Assembly: GCF_000511385.1 (NCBI RefSeq)
Contig: NC_023137.1
Span: 1,991,001-2,055,000 of the forward strand
Reading direction: 5' to 3'
Length of the DNA: 64,000 nucleotides
DNA from: Phaeobacter gallaeciensis DSM 26640
Lineage (GTDB): Bacteria > Pseudomonadota > Alphaproteobacteria > Rhodobacterales > Rhodobacteraceae
The notes beneath the pieces are model-generated. The model was given only the letters and a program-made list of their open reading frames with translations, made no database searches and was not told the origin of the DNA. Of this stretch, positions 23,273 to 32,915 are shown one piece after another (position 1 is the stretch's first letter; each line of letters opens with the position of its first letter). Both the position numbers and the translations under genes were made by a program.

Positions 23273-23294
23273 GCCTGCCCCCTTCGGGGCAGGC
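23273..23294 (+). other. Intercistronic hairpin between binding protein and permease
   Basis: Perfect 9-bp stem GCCTGCCCC/GGGGCAGGC with a CTTC tetraloop, 25 bases after the binding-protein stop and 110 before the permease. Such hairpins often protect the upstream mRNA and keep binding protein in excess over permease. Confidence 0.75.
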
Positions 23295-23403
23295 TGTCAG
23301 CCCAAACGCACAGCTGGCCGATAGGGCCAAATCGGCCAAGCAGGCGCAGTATATCTGACTCTCCGCGGCCTTCGCTCTGCGTGACAGACCAACAGGACAT
23401 TTC

Positions 23404-24456
23404 ATGGGACTCTTCATTCTGCGCCGCACGGGCGTGATGATCCTGACGGCGCTCTGCCTCACCTTCATCGTGTTCACTCTGACCAATCTCTATCCGAACC
23501 TCGAAAAACTGGCGAAGACGGAAGGCAACTTCCGTATGTCGGACGAAGCCGTCGCCAGCTGGCTCGACAAGAACGGCTACCTGCAACCGATGCCAGTGAA
23601 ATACGGCCAGTGGCTGGGCGTGCTGCCGGGCTGGACCACCGTCACCGATGAGGGGATCACCGGGCGCTGCATCACCGGTGCTGCATCCGCTGAGGAGGCC
23701 GCCGCCGCTCCGCGTTTCTGTGGCGTGCTGCAAGGGGATTGGGGCTATTCCACCCGGTTCAAGGATGAGGTCTGGAGCATCATCGAAACCCGGCTGGGCA
23801 ATACCGGCTTCCTGATGATGTGGGTGCTGATCCTGATGGTGCCCTCGGCGCTGCTGATCGGTGTTCTGGCAGGTATGCGCGAAGGCTCTGTCACCGACCG
23901 ATCCCTTTCCACCGCCTCCATCCTGACCACCGCAACCCCAGAATATGTATCTGGTGTGATCTTCATCGCGGTGTTCACCTCCTCAGCGGTTGGCTTGAAA
24001 TGGTTCAAGGGCACGGCGACCTCTGCGATGAACGATGCCAATTTTGAGAATTTCTTCCTGCCGGTGCTGACCATCGCCCTTTATGGGATCGGCTATATCG
24101 CCCGGATGACCCGCGCCTCCATGACCGAGGTGATGACTGCGCAATATATCCGCACTGCCCGGCTGAAGGGCGTGAGCTTTCCGAAAATTGTCATGCGCCA
24201 CGCCCTGCGCAACGCATTGATTGCCCCCTTCACCGTGATCATGCTGCAGTTCCCATGGCTGCTGAATGGCGTGGTGATCGTGGAGACGCTGTTCAACTAC
24301 AAAGGCTTCGGCTGGGCCCTGGTCGAGGCGGCAGGCAACAATGACATCGAACTTCTCCTCGGCATTTCCGTGGTCTCCGTGGTCGTGGTGCTGCTCACTC
24401 AGCTGATCTCCGATATCGGCTATGTCTATCTCAACCCCCGTATCCGGATTTCCTGA
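23404..24456 (+). CDS. ABC importer permease, DppB/OppB type
   Basis: First permease subunit, 350 residues. Membrane helices include the N-terminal RTGVMILTALCLTFIVFTL and the cluster MMWVLILMVPSALLIGVLAGM onwards. The cytoplasmic EAA loop that contacts the ATPase is visible as RTARLKGVSFPKIVMRHALRNALIAP, and the C-terminus VLLTQLISDIGYVYLNPRIR is family-typical. A periplasmic insertion of about 90 residues between the first and second helices is normal for this type. Stands 14 bases before the second permease. Confidence 0.9.
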   Translation: MGLFILRRTGVMILTALCLTFIVFTLTNLYPNLEKLAKTEGNFRMSDEAVASWLDKNGYLQPMPVKYGQWLGVLPGWTTVTDEGITGRCITGAASAEEAAAAPRFCGVLQGDWGYSTRFKDEVWSIIETRLGNTGFLMMWVLILMVPSALLIGVLAGMREGSVTDRSLSTASILTTATPEYVSGVIFIAVFTSSAVGLKWFKGTATSAMNDANFENFFLPVLTIALYGIGYIARMTRASMTEVMTAQYIRTARLKGVSFPKIVMRHALRNALIAPFTVIMLQFPWLLNGVVIVETLFNYKGFGWALVEAAGNNDIELLLGISVVSVVVVLLTQLISDIGYVYLNPRIRIS

Positions 24457-24470
24457 AGGAGGAACGCACT

Positions 24471-25913
24471 ATGGACCCTCTCAGCTGGACCGGGAGCCTC
24501 TCTTTTCTCACCCCTGTGTTGATGCTTGCCCTGGTGGCGCTTGCCGCCTCTGTGGTCGCCTGGCTTGTGCTCAGTATTGTGACCACAAGTCCCACCATGG
24601 CAGTGAATGCTCACCGCAGCGCCAGTCTCGCCGCCACGCCCGATGTGCTGGCCGGTGTCGCCGTACGTTACAGTTTTTTCGCGGTGATCGGACTGGTTCT
24701 CATCTACATTGTATTTGGCATCGTGTTCGGCGCGTCTGGGGGCATCGTCGGAGCCATGGCGCAGTTGCTATTGCCTGTCTGGATCGCATTGGTCGCGCTT
24801 TTTGCCGTCTCTATCACTTACAAGCGGCGGCTTGGTCTCTACGGGAAACTGTTTGACAGCCCCATCGGCATGATCGGCTTTGCGCTGGTGATGTTCTGGG
24901 TCTTTACCGGAGTGCTTGGCGCGATGGATCTGATTGCACCACATGACCCGTTGGCGCAGGTTTCCGGCCTCAAGAACAAGCTGCCCGGCACCCCGCTACC
25001 CGGCGCCGAGGCCGATGCAGGTATCGCGGCCTGGTATCTTCTGGGTGGCGACAACCTGGCACGTGATGTGTTCAGCCGCCTGATTGATGGCGCCTGGGTG
25101 GTGGTGCAGATCGCGCCGCTGGCGACGCTCTTTGCCTTCATGGTGGGGATCACCCTGGGGCTGCCTGCGGGCTACTATGGCGGCCTATGGGACACGGTTC
25201 TGTCTTTCCTTGCCAACCTGATCCTGGCCTTCCCGGTGATCCTGCTGTTCTACCTACTGGTCACACCGGAGATCATTGAAACCGGGCTGCCGCAATATAT
25301 TGCTGTGGTGCTCTTTGCCTTCCCGCTGATCTTCATCGCGGTGCTGATCCATTCGCGCTTTCGCACCCGACCACAGCACAATGTCATCTGGCTAGCCATT
25401 GTGCTGGTCCCCGGTCTCCTCGCCTATCTGTCGCTGATCAATGAGGCCGGGTCAAAGATCACCTTCTGGCCACTGGACCTCTTTGACGTGCCGGGCGGTA
25501 TTCTGGTGGTCTTTGTCTCTGTGGTCTTTGTGAATTCACCGACAGTGTTCCGCATCGTGCGCGGCCTGACCATGGATATCAAAACCCGCGACTATGTCGC
25601 CGCCGCCCAGACCCGGGGCGAACGCCCCTGGTACATCATGCTGTGGGAGATCCTGCCCAATGCCCGTGGCCCGCTGATCGTCGATTTCTGCCTGCGCATC
25701 GGCTACACCACGATCCTCCTTGGGACCTTGGGGTTCTTCGGGCTGGGGCTGCCGCCGGAAAGCCCGGACTGGGGCAGCACGATCAATGACGGGCGCAAGC
25801 TGTTGTCGATCTATCTGCATCCGCCGCTGCCACCGGCGCTGGCGCTGCTGAGCCTCGTTCTGGGCCTCAACCTGCTGGCGGATGGCCTGCGCGAAGAAAG
25901 CCTGCGCGACTGA
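24471..25913 (+). CDS. ABC importer permease, DppC/OppC type, N-terminally extended
   Basis: Second permease subunit, 480 residues, clearly longer than the usual 280-310. The C-terminal part is standard, with an EAA loop (YVAAAQTRGERPWYIMLWEILPNARGPLIVDF) and LGTLGFFGLGLPPESPDWG. The extra N-terminal section (about 110 residues) adds two or more hydrophobic segments (LVALAASVVAWLVLSIV and FFAVIGLVLIYIVFGIVFG) that could be extra membrane helices. AAGGAGG ribosome-binding site. Four-residue ending LRD is typical of the family. Confidence 0.88.
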   Translation: MDPLSWTGSLSFLTPVLMLALVALAASVVAWLVLSIVTTSPTMAVNAHRSASLAATPDVLAGVAVRYSFFAVIGLVLIYIVFGIVFGASGGIVGAMAQLLLPVWIALVALFAVSITYKRRLGLYGKLFDSPIGMIGFALVMFWVFTGVLGAMDLIAPHDPLAQVSGLKNKLPGTPLPGAEADAGIAAWYLLGGDNLARDVFSRLIDGAWVVVQIAPLATLFAFMVGITLGLPAGYYGGLWDTVLSFLANLILAFPVILLFYLLVTPEIIETGLPQYIAVVLFAFPLIFIAVLIHSRFRTRPQHNVIWLAIVLVPGLLAYLSLINEAGSKITFWPLDLFDVPGGILVVFVSVVFVNSPTVFRIVRGLTMDIKTRDYVAAAQTRGERPWYIMLWEILPNARGPLIVDFCLRIGYTTILLGTLGFFGLGLPPESPDWGSTINDGRKLLSIYLHPPLPPALALLSLVLGLNLLADGLREESLRD

Positions 25914-25924
25914 TATGACCCTCT

Positions 25925-25970
25925 CCGGGGGCGCTGCCCCCGGACCCCCGAGATATTTGGAGCCAGAAGA
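25925..25970 (+). repeat. Dispersed hairpin repeat, copy 1 (REP-like)
   Basis: An 8-bp perfect stem CCGGGGGC/GCCCCCGG (25925-25943) followed by a conserved tail GATATTTGGAGCCAGAAGA (25952-25970). The tail reappears with one mismatch at 41845-41863 on the other strand. Located between the second permease and the ATPase gene of the importer. The pattern of G/C-rich hairpin plus this tail resembles intergenic repeats I know from Rhodobacterales genomes. Confidence 0.7.
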
Positions 25971-26009
25971 TGCCTCTTTGGCATCAACCAGCCCTCCAGG
26001 GAGACCAAG

Positions 26010-28097
26010 ATGACCAAACTCGCAGAGTATGACGGCCCGATTCTGGAAATCGACAAACTGTCGATCTCCTTCTTTACCCGGCTGCGGGAAATTCCTGCGG
26101 TGATGGATTTCTCCGTCTCGGTGATGCCCGGTGAGGCCGTAGGGCTGGTCGGTGAAAGCGGCTGCGGCAAATCCACCGTGGCGCTGGGTGTGATGCAGGA
26201 TCTGGGCAAGAACGGCCGCATTGTTGGTGGCTCAATCAAGTTCAAGGGCCGCGATTTGGCGGAGATGTCCGCGGATGAGCTACGCGATGTGCGCGGCAAT
26301 GAAATCGCGATGATCTATCAGGAGCCGATGGCCTCGCTCAACCCGGCGATGAAGATCGGCAAACAGCTGATGGAAGTGCCGATGATCCATGAGGGTGTCA
26401 GCAAGGAAGAGGCCTACCGACGCGCCCTTGAGGTGGTCACCGATGTGCGCCTGCCTGATCCCGAACGGATGCTCAATTCCTTCCCGCATCAGCTGTCCGG
26501 CGGCCAACAGCAGCGCATCGTGATCGCCATGGCGCTGATGTCGAAACCCGCTCTGCTGATCCTGGATGAGCCGACCACCGCGCTGGATGTGACAGTCGAG
26601 GCCGCCGTGGTCGAGCTGGTCAAGGATCTGGGCAAGAAATACGGCACGTCGATGCTGTTCATCTCCCATAACCTTGGTCTGGTGCTGGAGACCTGCGACC
26701 GGCTTTGCGTGATGTATTCTGGTGAAGCGGTGGAACGTGGCTCCATCCATGATGTGTTTGACGAGATGCAGCACCCCTACACACAGGCGCTGTTCCGATC
26801 CATCCCCCTGCCTGGCGCGGATAAGAACGCGCGCCCACTGGTTGCAATCCCGGGCAATTTTCCGCTCCCGCATGAGCGCCCACCCGGCTGCAACTTCGGC
26901 CCGCGCTGCGATTATTTCGAGGCCGGGCGTTGCGACGCGCAGGACATCCCGATGGTGCCCGTGCATGGCAATGACCGCCATCACACCCGCTGTCTGCGCC
27001 ATGATGAAGTCGACTGGAACGCGCCAATCACAGCCGGTGAGCAGAAGGAAAAACCCGAGGTTGGCGAGGTTGTTCTTAAAATCGACGATCTGCGCAAATA
27101 TTATGAGGTCTCGGCCAATGCGCTGTTTGACAGCGGCGCGCGCAAAGTGGTGAAGGCCAATGAAACCCTGAGTTTTGAGGCCCGCGAGAGCGAGACACTC
27201 GCCATTGTCGGCGAGTCGGGCTGCGGCAAATCCACCTTCGCCAAGGTGTTGATGGGGCTGGAAACCGCAACCGCCGGTGCCATCCAGCTGGATGGCAAGA
27301 ACATCGAGGCCACCCCGATTGAGCAGCGCGACACCCGCACCGTCTCTGATGTGCAGATGGTGTTCCAGAACCCGTTTGACACGCTAAATCCGTCGATGAC
27401 CGTGGGTCGGCAGATCATGCGCGCGCTGGAGATCTTCGGCATCGGTGACAGCACCGCCGCGCGCAAGGAGCGCATGCTGGAGCTGCTGGATCTGGTGAAA
27501 CTGCCCCGCGCTTTTGCCGACCGGATGCCACGGCAGCTGTCCGGCGGGCAGAAGCAGCGCGTGGGCATTGCCCGCGCCTTTGCCGGTGGCGCGCGCATCG
27601 TGGTCGCCGACGAACCCGTCTCGGCGCTGGATGTGTCGGTTCAGGCAGCGGTCACCGATCTGTTGATGGAAATCCAGCGCAAGGAGAAGACAACGCTCCT
27701 GTTCATCTCCCATGACCTCAGCATCGTGCGCTACCTGTCAGATCGGGTAATGGTGATGTATCTGGGCCATGTGGTCGAGCTGGGCACCACCGATCAGGTC
27801 TTCGCCCCGCCCTATCACCCCTATACCGAGGCGCTGCTGAGCGCGGTGCCGATCGCCGATACCAAGGTGGAGAAACGCCATATCGTTCTGGAGGGCGATA
27901 TCCCTTCGGCAATGAACCCGCCCTCAGGTTGCCCGTTCCAGACCCGCTGTCGCTGGAAATCCAAAGTGGCAGGTGGACTGTGTGAGCGGGAGGTGCCCCC
28001 GGTGCGCACCCTGGAGGGCGGCCATCAGGTGAAATGCCACCTCAGCGATGCCGATCTCGGCCAAATGGAGCCGGTCATTAAAATTGCCGCCGAGTGA
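26010..28097 (+). CDS. ABC importer ATPase with two fused nucleotide-binding domains
   Basis: A 695-residue protein that fuses the DppD- and DppF-like ATPases. Domain 1 has Walker A GESGCGKST, signature LSGGQQQR and Walker B LLILDEPT; domain 2 repeats GESGCGKST, LSGGQKQR and IVVADEP. After each domain comes the oligopeptide-transporter C-terminal extension with the cysteine-containing segment (CNFGPRCDYFEAGRC; CPFQTRCRWKS), which in this family can hold an iron-sulfur cluster. A GGGAGA site precedes the ATG. It energises the importer formed with the two permeases. Confidence 0.93.
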   Translation: MTKLAEYDGPILEIDKLSISFFTRLREIPAVMDFSVSVMPGEAVGLVGESGCGKSTVALGVMQDLGKNGRIVGGSIKFKGRDLAEMSADELRDVRGNEIAMIYQEPMASLNPAMKIGKQLMEVPMIHEGVSKEEAYRRALEVVTDVRLPDPERMLNSFPHQLSGGQQQRIVIAMALMSKPALLILDEPTTALDVTVEAAVVELVKDLGKKYGTSMLFISHNLGLVLETCDRLCVMYSGEAVERGSIHDVFDEMQHPYTQALFRSIPLPGADKNARPLVAIPGNFPLPHERPPGCNFGPRCDYFEAGRCDAQDIPMVPVHGNDRHHTRCLRHDEVDWNAPITAGEQKEKPEVGEVVLKIDDLRKYYEVSANALFDSGARKVVKANETLSFEARESETLAIVGESGCGKSTFAKVLMGLETATAGAIQLDGKNIEATPIEQRDTRTVSDVQMVFQNPFDTLNPSMTVGRQIMRALEIFGIGDSTAARKERMLELLDLVKLPRAFADRMPRQLSGGQKQRVGIARAFAGGARIVVADEPVSALDVSVQAAVTDLLMEIQRKEKTTLLFISHDLSIVRYLSDRVMVMYLGHVVELGTTDQVFAPPYHPYTEALLSAVPIADTKVEKRHIVLEGDIPSAMNPPSGCPFQTRCRWKSKVAGGLCEREVPPVRTLEGGHQVKCHLSDADLGQMEPVIKIAAE

Positions 28098-28143
28098 TCG
28101 GCGGCGCGGTTTGACCTGTCATCAATTGTGGGCTGCTCGCGGG

Positions 28144-28518
28144 TTATCCCAAGAGCAGCATCACGATGATCAGCAGGTTCATTGACGCAAACTGCATCAG
28201 GCGCGGCATGTCGTGACGGCGCAGCACGGCATAGGCGGCCAGCGCCAGTGACAGGCCCGCGCCAGCCATGGAGGCGCCGCCAATCAGCAGACCTGTCAGG
28301 CCGGTGTTCGGCCCCCAGGGCGCGCCGGGGGTATAAATCCCCTTCAGGCCAACCCCGATCAGGATTCCCAGGATGGCACCGGCCAAGGTGAACTCCACCC
28401 CTCGCACCGCCAGTGGCGGACGGTCGGCCATCACACTGTCAACGATCTGTGGCGACGGCCCGGACTGGGGTTGCCACTGCATCTGGGTAAGACGTTCGTC
28501 AAAGCGTTTGAAAGACAC
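28144..28518 (-). CDS. Unrecognised small membrane protein
   Basis: About 124 residues from the preferred GTG at 28518, which has an AGAGG site at suitable distance; a TTG at 28557 would add 13 residues. Three hydrophobic segments are visible: VEFTLAGAILGILIGVGL, LTGLLIGGASMAGAGLSLALAAYAVL and LMQFASMNLLIIVMLLLG, the last reaching the C-terminus. No family is recognised. Convergent with the importer ATPase gene, and the promoter must lie in the 28.5-28.8 kb gap. The reading frame is well formed but function is unknown. Confidence 0.65.
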   Translation of the reverse strand: MSFKRFDERLTQMQWQPQSGPSPQIVDSVMADRPPLAVRGVEFTLAGAILGILIGVGLKGIYTPGAPWGPNTGLTGLLIGGASMAGAGLSLALAAYAVLRRHDMPRLMQFASMNLLIIVMLLLG

Positions 28519-28802
28519 CGGGATATTCCTCTTCTGAAGCTTCCCACTAGGTGCCAAGAGATTAAGGCAACTTTCTGGCAGACAGGCGGAGTTAACGCGG
28601 CATTAAGGAAGATTATCAGCAGATTAACGCCGATCCCCGGCGCAATCGGCAATCTGTCGCCAAAACGACGGTAAAAGATCAGGGATGATCAGAAGAAATA
28701 CCCGCCACATCAGGACAGATTGCACCGCAGACCGCGTCGCAAGGGATCATATCCTACCCACGAACCATGGTCATGTTTTCGCGACGGTCTCAAGCGCAGA
28801 TA

Positions 28803-29387
28803 TCAGCTGCCCCAGATCTTCTTCACGTAATTCTGGGTTTCGCGGTAGGGCGGCACGCCGCCGTGTTTACGCACCGCCTCAGGGCCTGCGTTATAGGCCG
28901 CCAGCGCCAGACGCCAGGAACCGAACTTGCGATATTGCCGCGCCAGATAGCGCGCGCCACCTTCCAGGTTCTGCTTGGGATCGGAGGCATCCACCCCCAG
29001 CGCCTTGGCGGTGGCAGGCATCAGCTGCGCCAGACCCAAAGCCCCCTTGTGAGATTTGGCCGTCGGGTTCCAGCCGCTTTCCTGCTGCACCAATCGCAGG
29101 AACAGATCTTCGGGCACGCCATGTTTCTGAGCTGCCGCCCGCGCGACATTCAGATATTTGCCCCGGTATTTGCCACTATAGGGAAGGCTACCGTATTTCG
29201 ACGGTGTGTGAATGGTCGGCGGCTGCAGGCGGATTGAGTTTTTATACTGCCCAGACGCCCGTTCATCGAGCACCCGCGCCTGCGAGGCAAACAGCTTGCG
29301 CTGGCTCTTTGTGCTGAACATATCTGCCGTTGCAACCTGACCCGACAGAACCCCGGTCACCGCAACCCCCACCAACAGTTTACGCAT
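28803..29387 (-). CDS. Lytic transglycosylase (SLT domain)
   Basis: Cleaves peptidoglycan between MurNAc and GlcNAc with formation of 1,6-anhydro ends. The 194-residue precursor has a signal peptide ([21 protein letters not shown]) and a C-terminal goose-lysozyme-like SLT domain: catalytic Glu in [26 protein letters not shown], and [12 protein letters not shown]. The ATG at 29387 fits the signal peptide; the frame is open upstream but without similarity. Small, single-domain exported form. Divergent from ssb. Confidence 0.9.
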   Translation of the reverse strand: MRKLLVGVAVTGVLSGQVATADMFSTKSQRKLFASQARVLDERASGQYKNSIRLQPPTIHTPSKYGSLPYSGKYRGKYLNVARAAAQKHGVPEDLFLRLVQQESGWNPTAKSHKGALGLAQLMPATAKALGVDASDPKQNLEGGARYLARQYRKFGSWRLALAAYNAGPEAVRKHGGVPPYRETQNYVKKIWGS

Positions 29388-29731
29388 TAAAAACGCCTTG
29401 CCCCGTCCCCGGTTTCCCTGTCCTTGATTGCGCGAAACTATAGCCGGATTGGCTAAAAAGAAAAGCACCTTCGCATATTCTCGTCCGCCACCGCCCTGCC
29501 CCACGGCGCGCCTGCGCAAAATCTGTGGATGATCCCAGATATCCGGGCCAGCCGACTTTCATGTGGCGACCTTGGGCGGTACTGTGGCCGCCAACCCGGC
29601 GCCACCAGATTCGGACCGGAGAGAGTTCATACCCCAACGGGGCACGCTGAAACCGCGGTATGGGATGTCTGGCACCTCCCGCACTGCGGAATTTCGCGCC
29701 TCAGTAAAGACCAGACCAAGAGGACAGACCC
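29388..29731. promoter_or_regulatory. Intergenic region between the lytic transglycosylase and ssb
   Basis: 344 bases with no credible gene. It must hold the two divergent promoters; a GAGGACAG ribosome-binding site for ssb is visible at its right end. No clear LexA-type or other palindrome was seen. Confidence 0.4.
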
Positions 29732-30262
29732 ATGGCAGGCTCAGTCAACAAAGTAATCCTGATCGGCAACCTCGGCCGTGATCCCGAGGTGCGCAGCTTC
29801 CAGAACGGCGGCAAGGTCTGCAACCTGCGGATCGCCACCTCGGAAACCTGGAAAGACCGCAACACCGGCGAGCGGCGCGAAAAAACCGAATGGCATTCGG
29901 TTGCGATCTTCTCCGAAGGTCTGGTCCGCGTCGCCGAGCAATATCTGCGCAAAGGCTCCAAGGTCTACATCGAAGGCCAGTTGCAGACCCGGAAATGGCA
30001 GGACCAGAGTGGCCAGGACCGCTATTCAACCGAAGTCGTCCTGCAGGGAATCGGCGGCACGCTGACCATGCTTGACGGGCGCAATGACGGCGGCCAGGGC
30101 GGCGGCGGTGGCAGCTACGGTGGTGGCAGCGGCGGCGGCTATGGTGGCGGCGGTGGTGGCTACGACAGCGGCCAGGGCGGCGGTAATCAGGGCGGTGGAT
30201 TTGGCGGTGGCAGTCAGGGCGGCGCCTCGCACAACATTGACGATGACGAGATCCCGTTCTAA
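29732..30262 (+). CDS. ssb: Single-stranded DNA-binding protein
   Basis: Coats single-stranded DNA in replication, recombination and repair. The 176-residue protein has an OB fold (residues 1-112: [52 protein letters not shown]), a glycine-rich disordered linker of about 50 residues made almost only of Gly, Ser, Tyr, Gln and Asp, and the conserved acidic tip DDDEIPF that recruits partner proteins. Followed by a strong terminator, so single-gene. Confidence 0.97.
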   Translation: MAGSVNKVILIGNLGRDPEVRSFQNGGKVCNLRIATSETWKDRNTGERREKTEWHSVAIFSEGLVRVAEQYLRKGSKVYIEGQLQTRKWQDQSGQDRYSTEVVLQGIGGTLTMLDGRNDGGQGGGGGSYGGGSGGGYGGGGGGYDSGQGGGNQGGGFGGGSQGGASHNIDDDEIPF

Positions 30263-30308
30263 CCGCGAATCGTCTTTTCATCCGGGCAGTAACGCTCCGA
30301 TACAAACA

Positions 30309-30353
30309 CATCAAAAAAAGTGCAGGACCGCCAGGACCTGCACTTTTTTGATG
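30309..30353. terminator. Bidirectional-looking terminator after ssb
   Basis: Very long inverted repeat: CATC, a run of A, GTGCAGG on the left pairs with CCTGCAC, a run of T, GATG on the right, across a 10-base loop. On the plus strand the stem ends in six T. Lies 46 bases after the ssb stop. Confidence 0.9.
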
Positions 30354-30409
30354 TAAAGCCCTGTTTTCTAAGAAGGATAGACCCAGCACCTCCCGCTGCG
30401 TCACTTACC

Positions 30410-30449
30410 TTTAAAATAGTCGTATTTTGAATGCATCTTCTATTTTAAA
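30410..30449. promoter_or_regulatory. 10-bp inverted repeat upstream of the chemoreceptor gene
   Basis: TTTAAAATAG (30410-30419) and CTATTTTAAA (30440-30449), separated by 20 bases, end 87 bases before the chemoreceptor start, in a markedly AT-rich stretch. Candidate operator or curved promoter DNA; no regulator is identified. Confidence 0.4.
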
Positions 30450-30536
30450 CGCTCAAGACTGCTTCAAATACACATTCTATTAGCATCTCAAACTTAGCGT
30501 TTTGCGGAGTAATAACGTTACCCCGGAGCTACGAGT

Positions 30537-32768
30537 ATGATCACCCGCCTGTTACAGCAGATGTCCATCCGGACCAAAATCCTGACCCTTGTTGGAGTTC
30601 CCCTTCTGATCATCATCGGGATGTCCGGAGCCGTTTTGTACACGCTGAATAAACGCGCCAGCTTTGACACCAGTCTGACGCAGGACATCATGATCACTGT
30701 AGAAGAACTCGTCCACAACCTGCAGCTCGAACGCGGCATGTCCTCGGCGTTTCTAACCGGTGATGCGTCTGCCTTCCCGCAGGCGCTGACCGATCAGCGC
30801 CAAAAGGCACAGGATCTGCGCATCCACATGCTTGAGGTGATGGAAACCGCAGACCTTTCACAACTGCATGAGAACACCCGTATCTTCGTCGACCTCGCCC
30901 ATGAGGAGCTGGAAGCCTTGGACGGCGTCCGCACCCAGATCGAAAACCGCAGCATCAGCGCGCCCGAAATGATCGATTTCTACACCGATCTGAACATACA
31001 TCTTCTGGAAACCGCCCTCGCGTTCGAAGTGCTCGTCCCGGATACTGAGCTGGCAGAGCGCGCAATGGCCTTCACCTATTTTCAGATGGCCAAGGATGCC
31101 TATGGCATTCAACGCGCCGTCGGTGCCGAGGGATTTGCGAATGGTTGGAGCGAACAGCTGCGCACCCGCATGACCATATCGTATCTGCAGTCAAAAGAGA
31201 GAATGCGCGTGTTCCACGAACTCTCGGACAGCAAGAGCGTACACCTCTTCGATGAACGCGCTGAAGGTGAGATCTATCAAACCTTCGCCAAGATCCGCGA
31301 GAAAATCTTCGCCAATGCTGCGCCTGAAAACATCACTTCGGAGCAGTGGTTCAAGATCGCCACTGACGCAATTGCCGTCGTCAAAGACGTCGAGACCCAT
31401 ATCCGCGACGAACTCATAGCCGATTTCCAGGCCTTCGATGCCTACAATAACAACGCTTTCTACCAGACATTGACCGGCCTCTCTGTGGTTCTTGTATTGG
31501 TCAGCCTTGCCGCGATGGCAATCGCCCGCGATATCGCCGGCGGTGTACGAATGGTGACGGGCGCGCTGGAGCAGATCAGCTCCGGTGATCTGGACGTCGA
31601 TATCTCCGGAAAATCCCGCAAGGATGCGATCGGCAATATCGCCCGGCAGGCGGACATCCTGCGCGGGCATGCTGTTGAAAAACGCGCCGCCGACGATCAG
31701 CTGGATCGCGCCATGACCGAGCAGAAACAGGTCTCCGACGCCATCGCCAATGCCCTCAACCAGCTCAGTCACAAGGTGCTCATCTACCGACTGGACGATG
31801 AATTCCCCGAAGATTTCAAAAGCCTGCGGATGGACTTCAACGATCTAGCTCAATCACTGCAGGACGCGATGGACACCGTGCGCAGCGCTGCCTTGTCGGT
31901 GGGGGATGACAGCCAGACGATTGCCGCCAATATGGATGACCTGTCCCGCCGAACGGAATCGCAGGCCGCCGCGCTGGAACGCTCCACCCATGCAATGAAT
32001 GAAATCACCACCAGCGTCGGCGAATCCGCCCGCAACGCCAAGGACGCCGAGACCATCGCAGGCACCACCCAGGACAAGGTCAACGATTGTGAAGAGATCG
32101 TGCAGAAAACAGTGACCGCGATGCAGGAGATCCGCACCTCCTCGGATGAGATTTCCCAGATCACCAAGGTGATTGAGGACATCGCCTTCCAGACCAATCT
32201 CCTGGCGCTCAATGCCGGGGTCGAGGCCGCCCGCGCAGGAGAGGCCGGTCGTGGCTTCGCCGTTGTCGCCAGCGAGGTGCAGAGACTGGCGCAGCGCTGC
32301 TCCGATGCGGTGTCGCAGATTGACGAAATTACCGCCCGCAGCTCGTCGCAGGTGAATACCGGTTCCACCCTTGTTGGCTCTGCGGGGACGGCAATGGCTG
32401 ATGTCAGCACCCAGGTGAGCGCGATTTCCGAGCTGATCGTCTCTATCGCCAAGGGTCTGGATGCGCAGTCGTCACAGCTGAGCGAAGTCAATCATGCCGT
32501 CGGCGAGATGGAACAGATGACCCAGACAAATGCTGCCATGACCGAAGAAACCACCGCCTCCGCGACCCAGCTGTTCCAGCAGGCACGCGAGCTGAACACC
32601 ATGATCGGCGCCTTCCAGTTGGACGGTCCCCCCACCTCCTCGACACCGGAAGCGATGGCCAGCGATGCCGAAATGGCCGCACAGATGGCGGGCACCGACG
32701 AGGGCGCATCGGATTTCTCCGATGCGGGTAGATTCGACGATCCGGACGACGAATCCTGGGTGGCGTAA
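30537..32768 (+). CDS. Methyl-accepting chemotaxis protein with NIT-type sensor domain
   Basis: A 743-residue transmembrane chemoreceptor. Membrane helix 1 spans about residues 15-37; the periplasmic part (40-308) carries the signature of a nitrate/nitrite-sensing (NIT) domain, [16 protein letters not shown], with an all-helical pattern; helix 2 is about 311-331; a HAMP segment follows (about 332-385) with a second HAMP-like stretch; the methyl-accepting signalling domain (about 430-680) has the hairpin tip [52 protein letters not shown]. No C-terminal CheR-binding pentapeptide is seen (ends DESWVA). Stands alone, with no che genes near. The nitrate/nitrite ligand is a family-level expectation, not shown. 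Confidence 0.9.
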   Translation: MITRLLQQMSIRTKILTLVGVPLLIIIGMSGAVLYTLNKRASFDTSLTQDIMITVEELVHNLQLERGMSSAFLTGDASAFPQALTDQRQKAQDLRIHMLEVMETADLSQLHENTRIFVDLAHEELEALDGVRTQIENRSISAPEMIDFYTDLNIHLLETALAFEVLVPDTELAERAMAFTYFQMAKDAYGIQRAVGAEGFANGWSEQLRTRMTISYLQSKERMRVFHELSDSKSVHLFDERAEGEIYQTFAKIREKIFANAAPENITSEQWFKIATDAIAVVKDVETHIRDELIADFQAFDAYNNNAFYQTLTGLSVVLVLVSLAAMAIARDIAGGVRMVTGALEQISSGDLDVDISGKSRKDAIGNIARQADILRGHAVEKRAADDQLDRAMTEQKQVSDAIANALNQLSHKVLIYRLDDEFPEDFKSLRMDFNDLAQSLQDAMDTVRSAALSVGDDSQTIAANMDDLSRRTESQAAALERSTHAMNEITTSVGESARNAKDAETIAGTTQDKVNDCEEIVQKTVTAMQEIRTSSDEISQITKVIEDIAFQTNLLALNAGVEAARAGEAGRGFAVVASEVQRLAQRCSDAVSQIDEITARSSSQVNTGSTLVGSAGTAMADVSTQVSAISELIVSIAKGLDAQSSQLSEVNHAVGEMEQMTQTNAAMTEETTASATQLFQQARELNTMIGAFQLDGPPTSSTPEAMASDAEMAAQMAGTDEGASDFSDAGRFDDPDDESWVA

Positions 32769-32797
32769 AGCCCTCTCATCCCGACCACGATAAACGA

Positions 32798-32828
32798 CAG
32801 GAGCCCTCGCATTCTGCGGGGGCTCCTG
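32798..32828. terminator. Hairpin between convergent chemoreceptor and aroB
   Basis: Fourteen-base arms starting CAGGAGCCC with one G-U pair and a TTC loop. No long T-tract follows on either strand, but the place between two converging genes suggests a shared transcript end. Confidence 0.6.
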
Positions 32829-32915
32829 CCATGTCACGGGGTATAAACTGCTGGCTTGGAAAGACCTTGGCTCCGTCGCTTTCTCAAACTGCGGGGAGCG
32901 CTACGGGGTAAGCGA

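Noticed and set aside
30092..30225. Glycine-rich repeats in ssb as a CRISPR or tandem-repeat locus
   Set aside because: They are GGC/GGT-rich codons for the disordered SSB linker, in frame and with the normal acidic tip after them.
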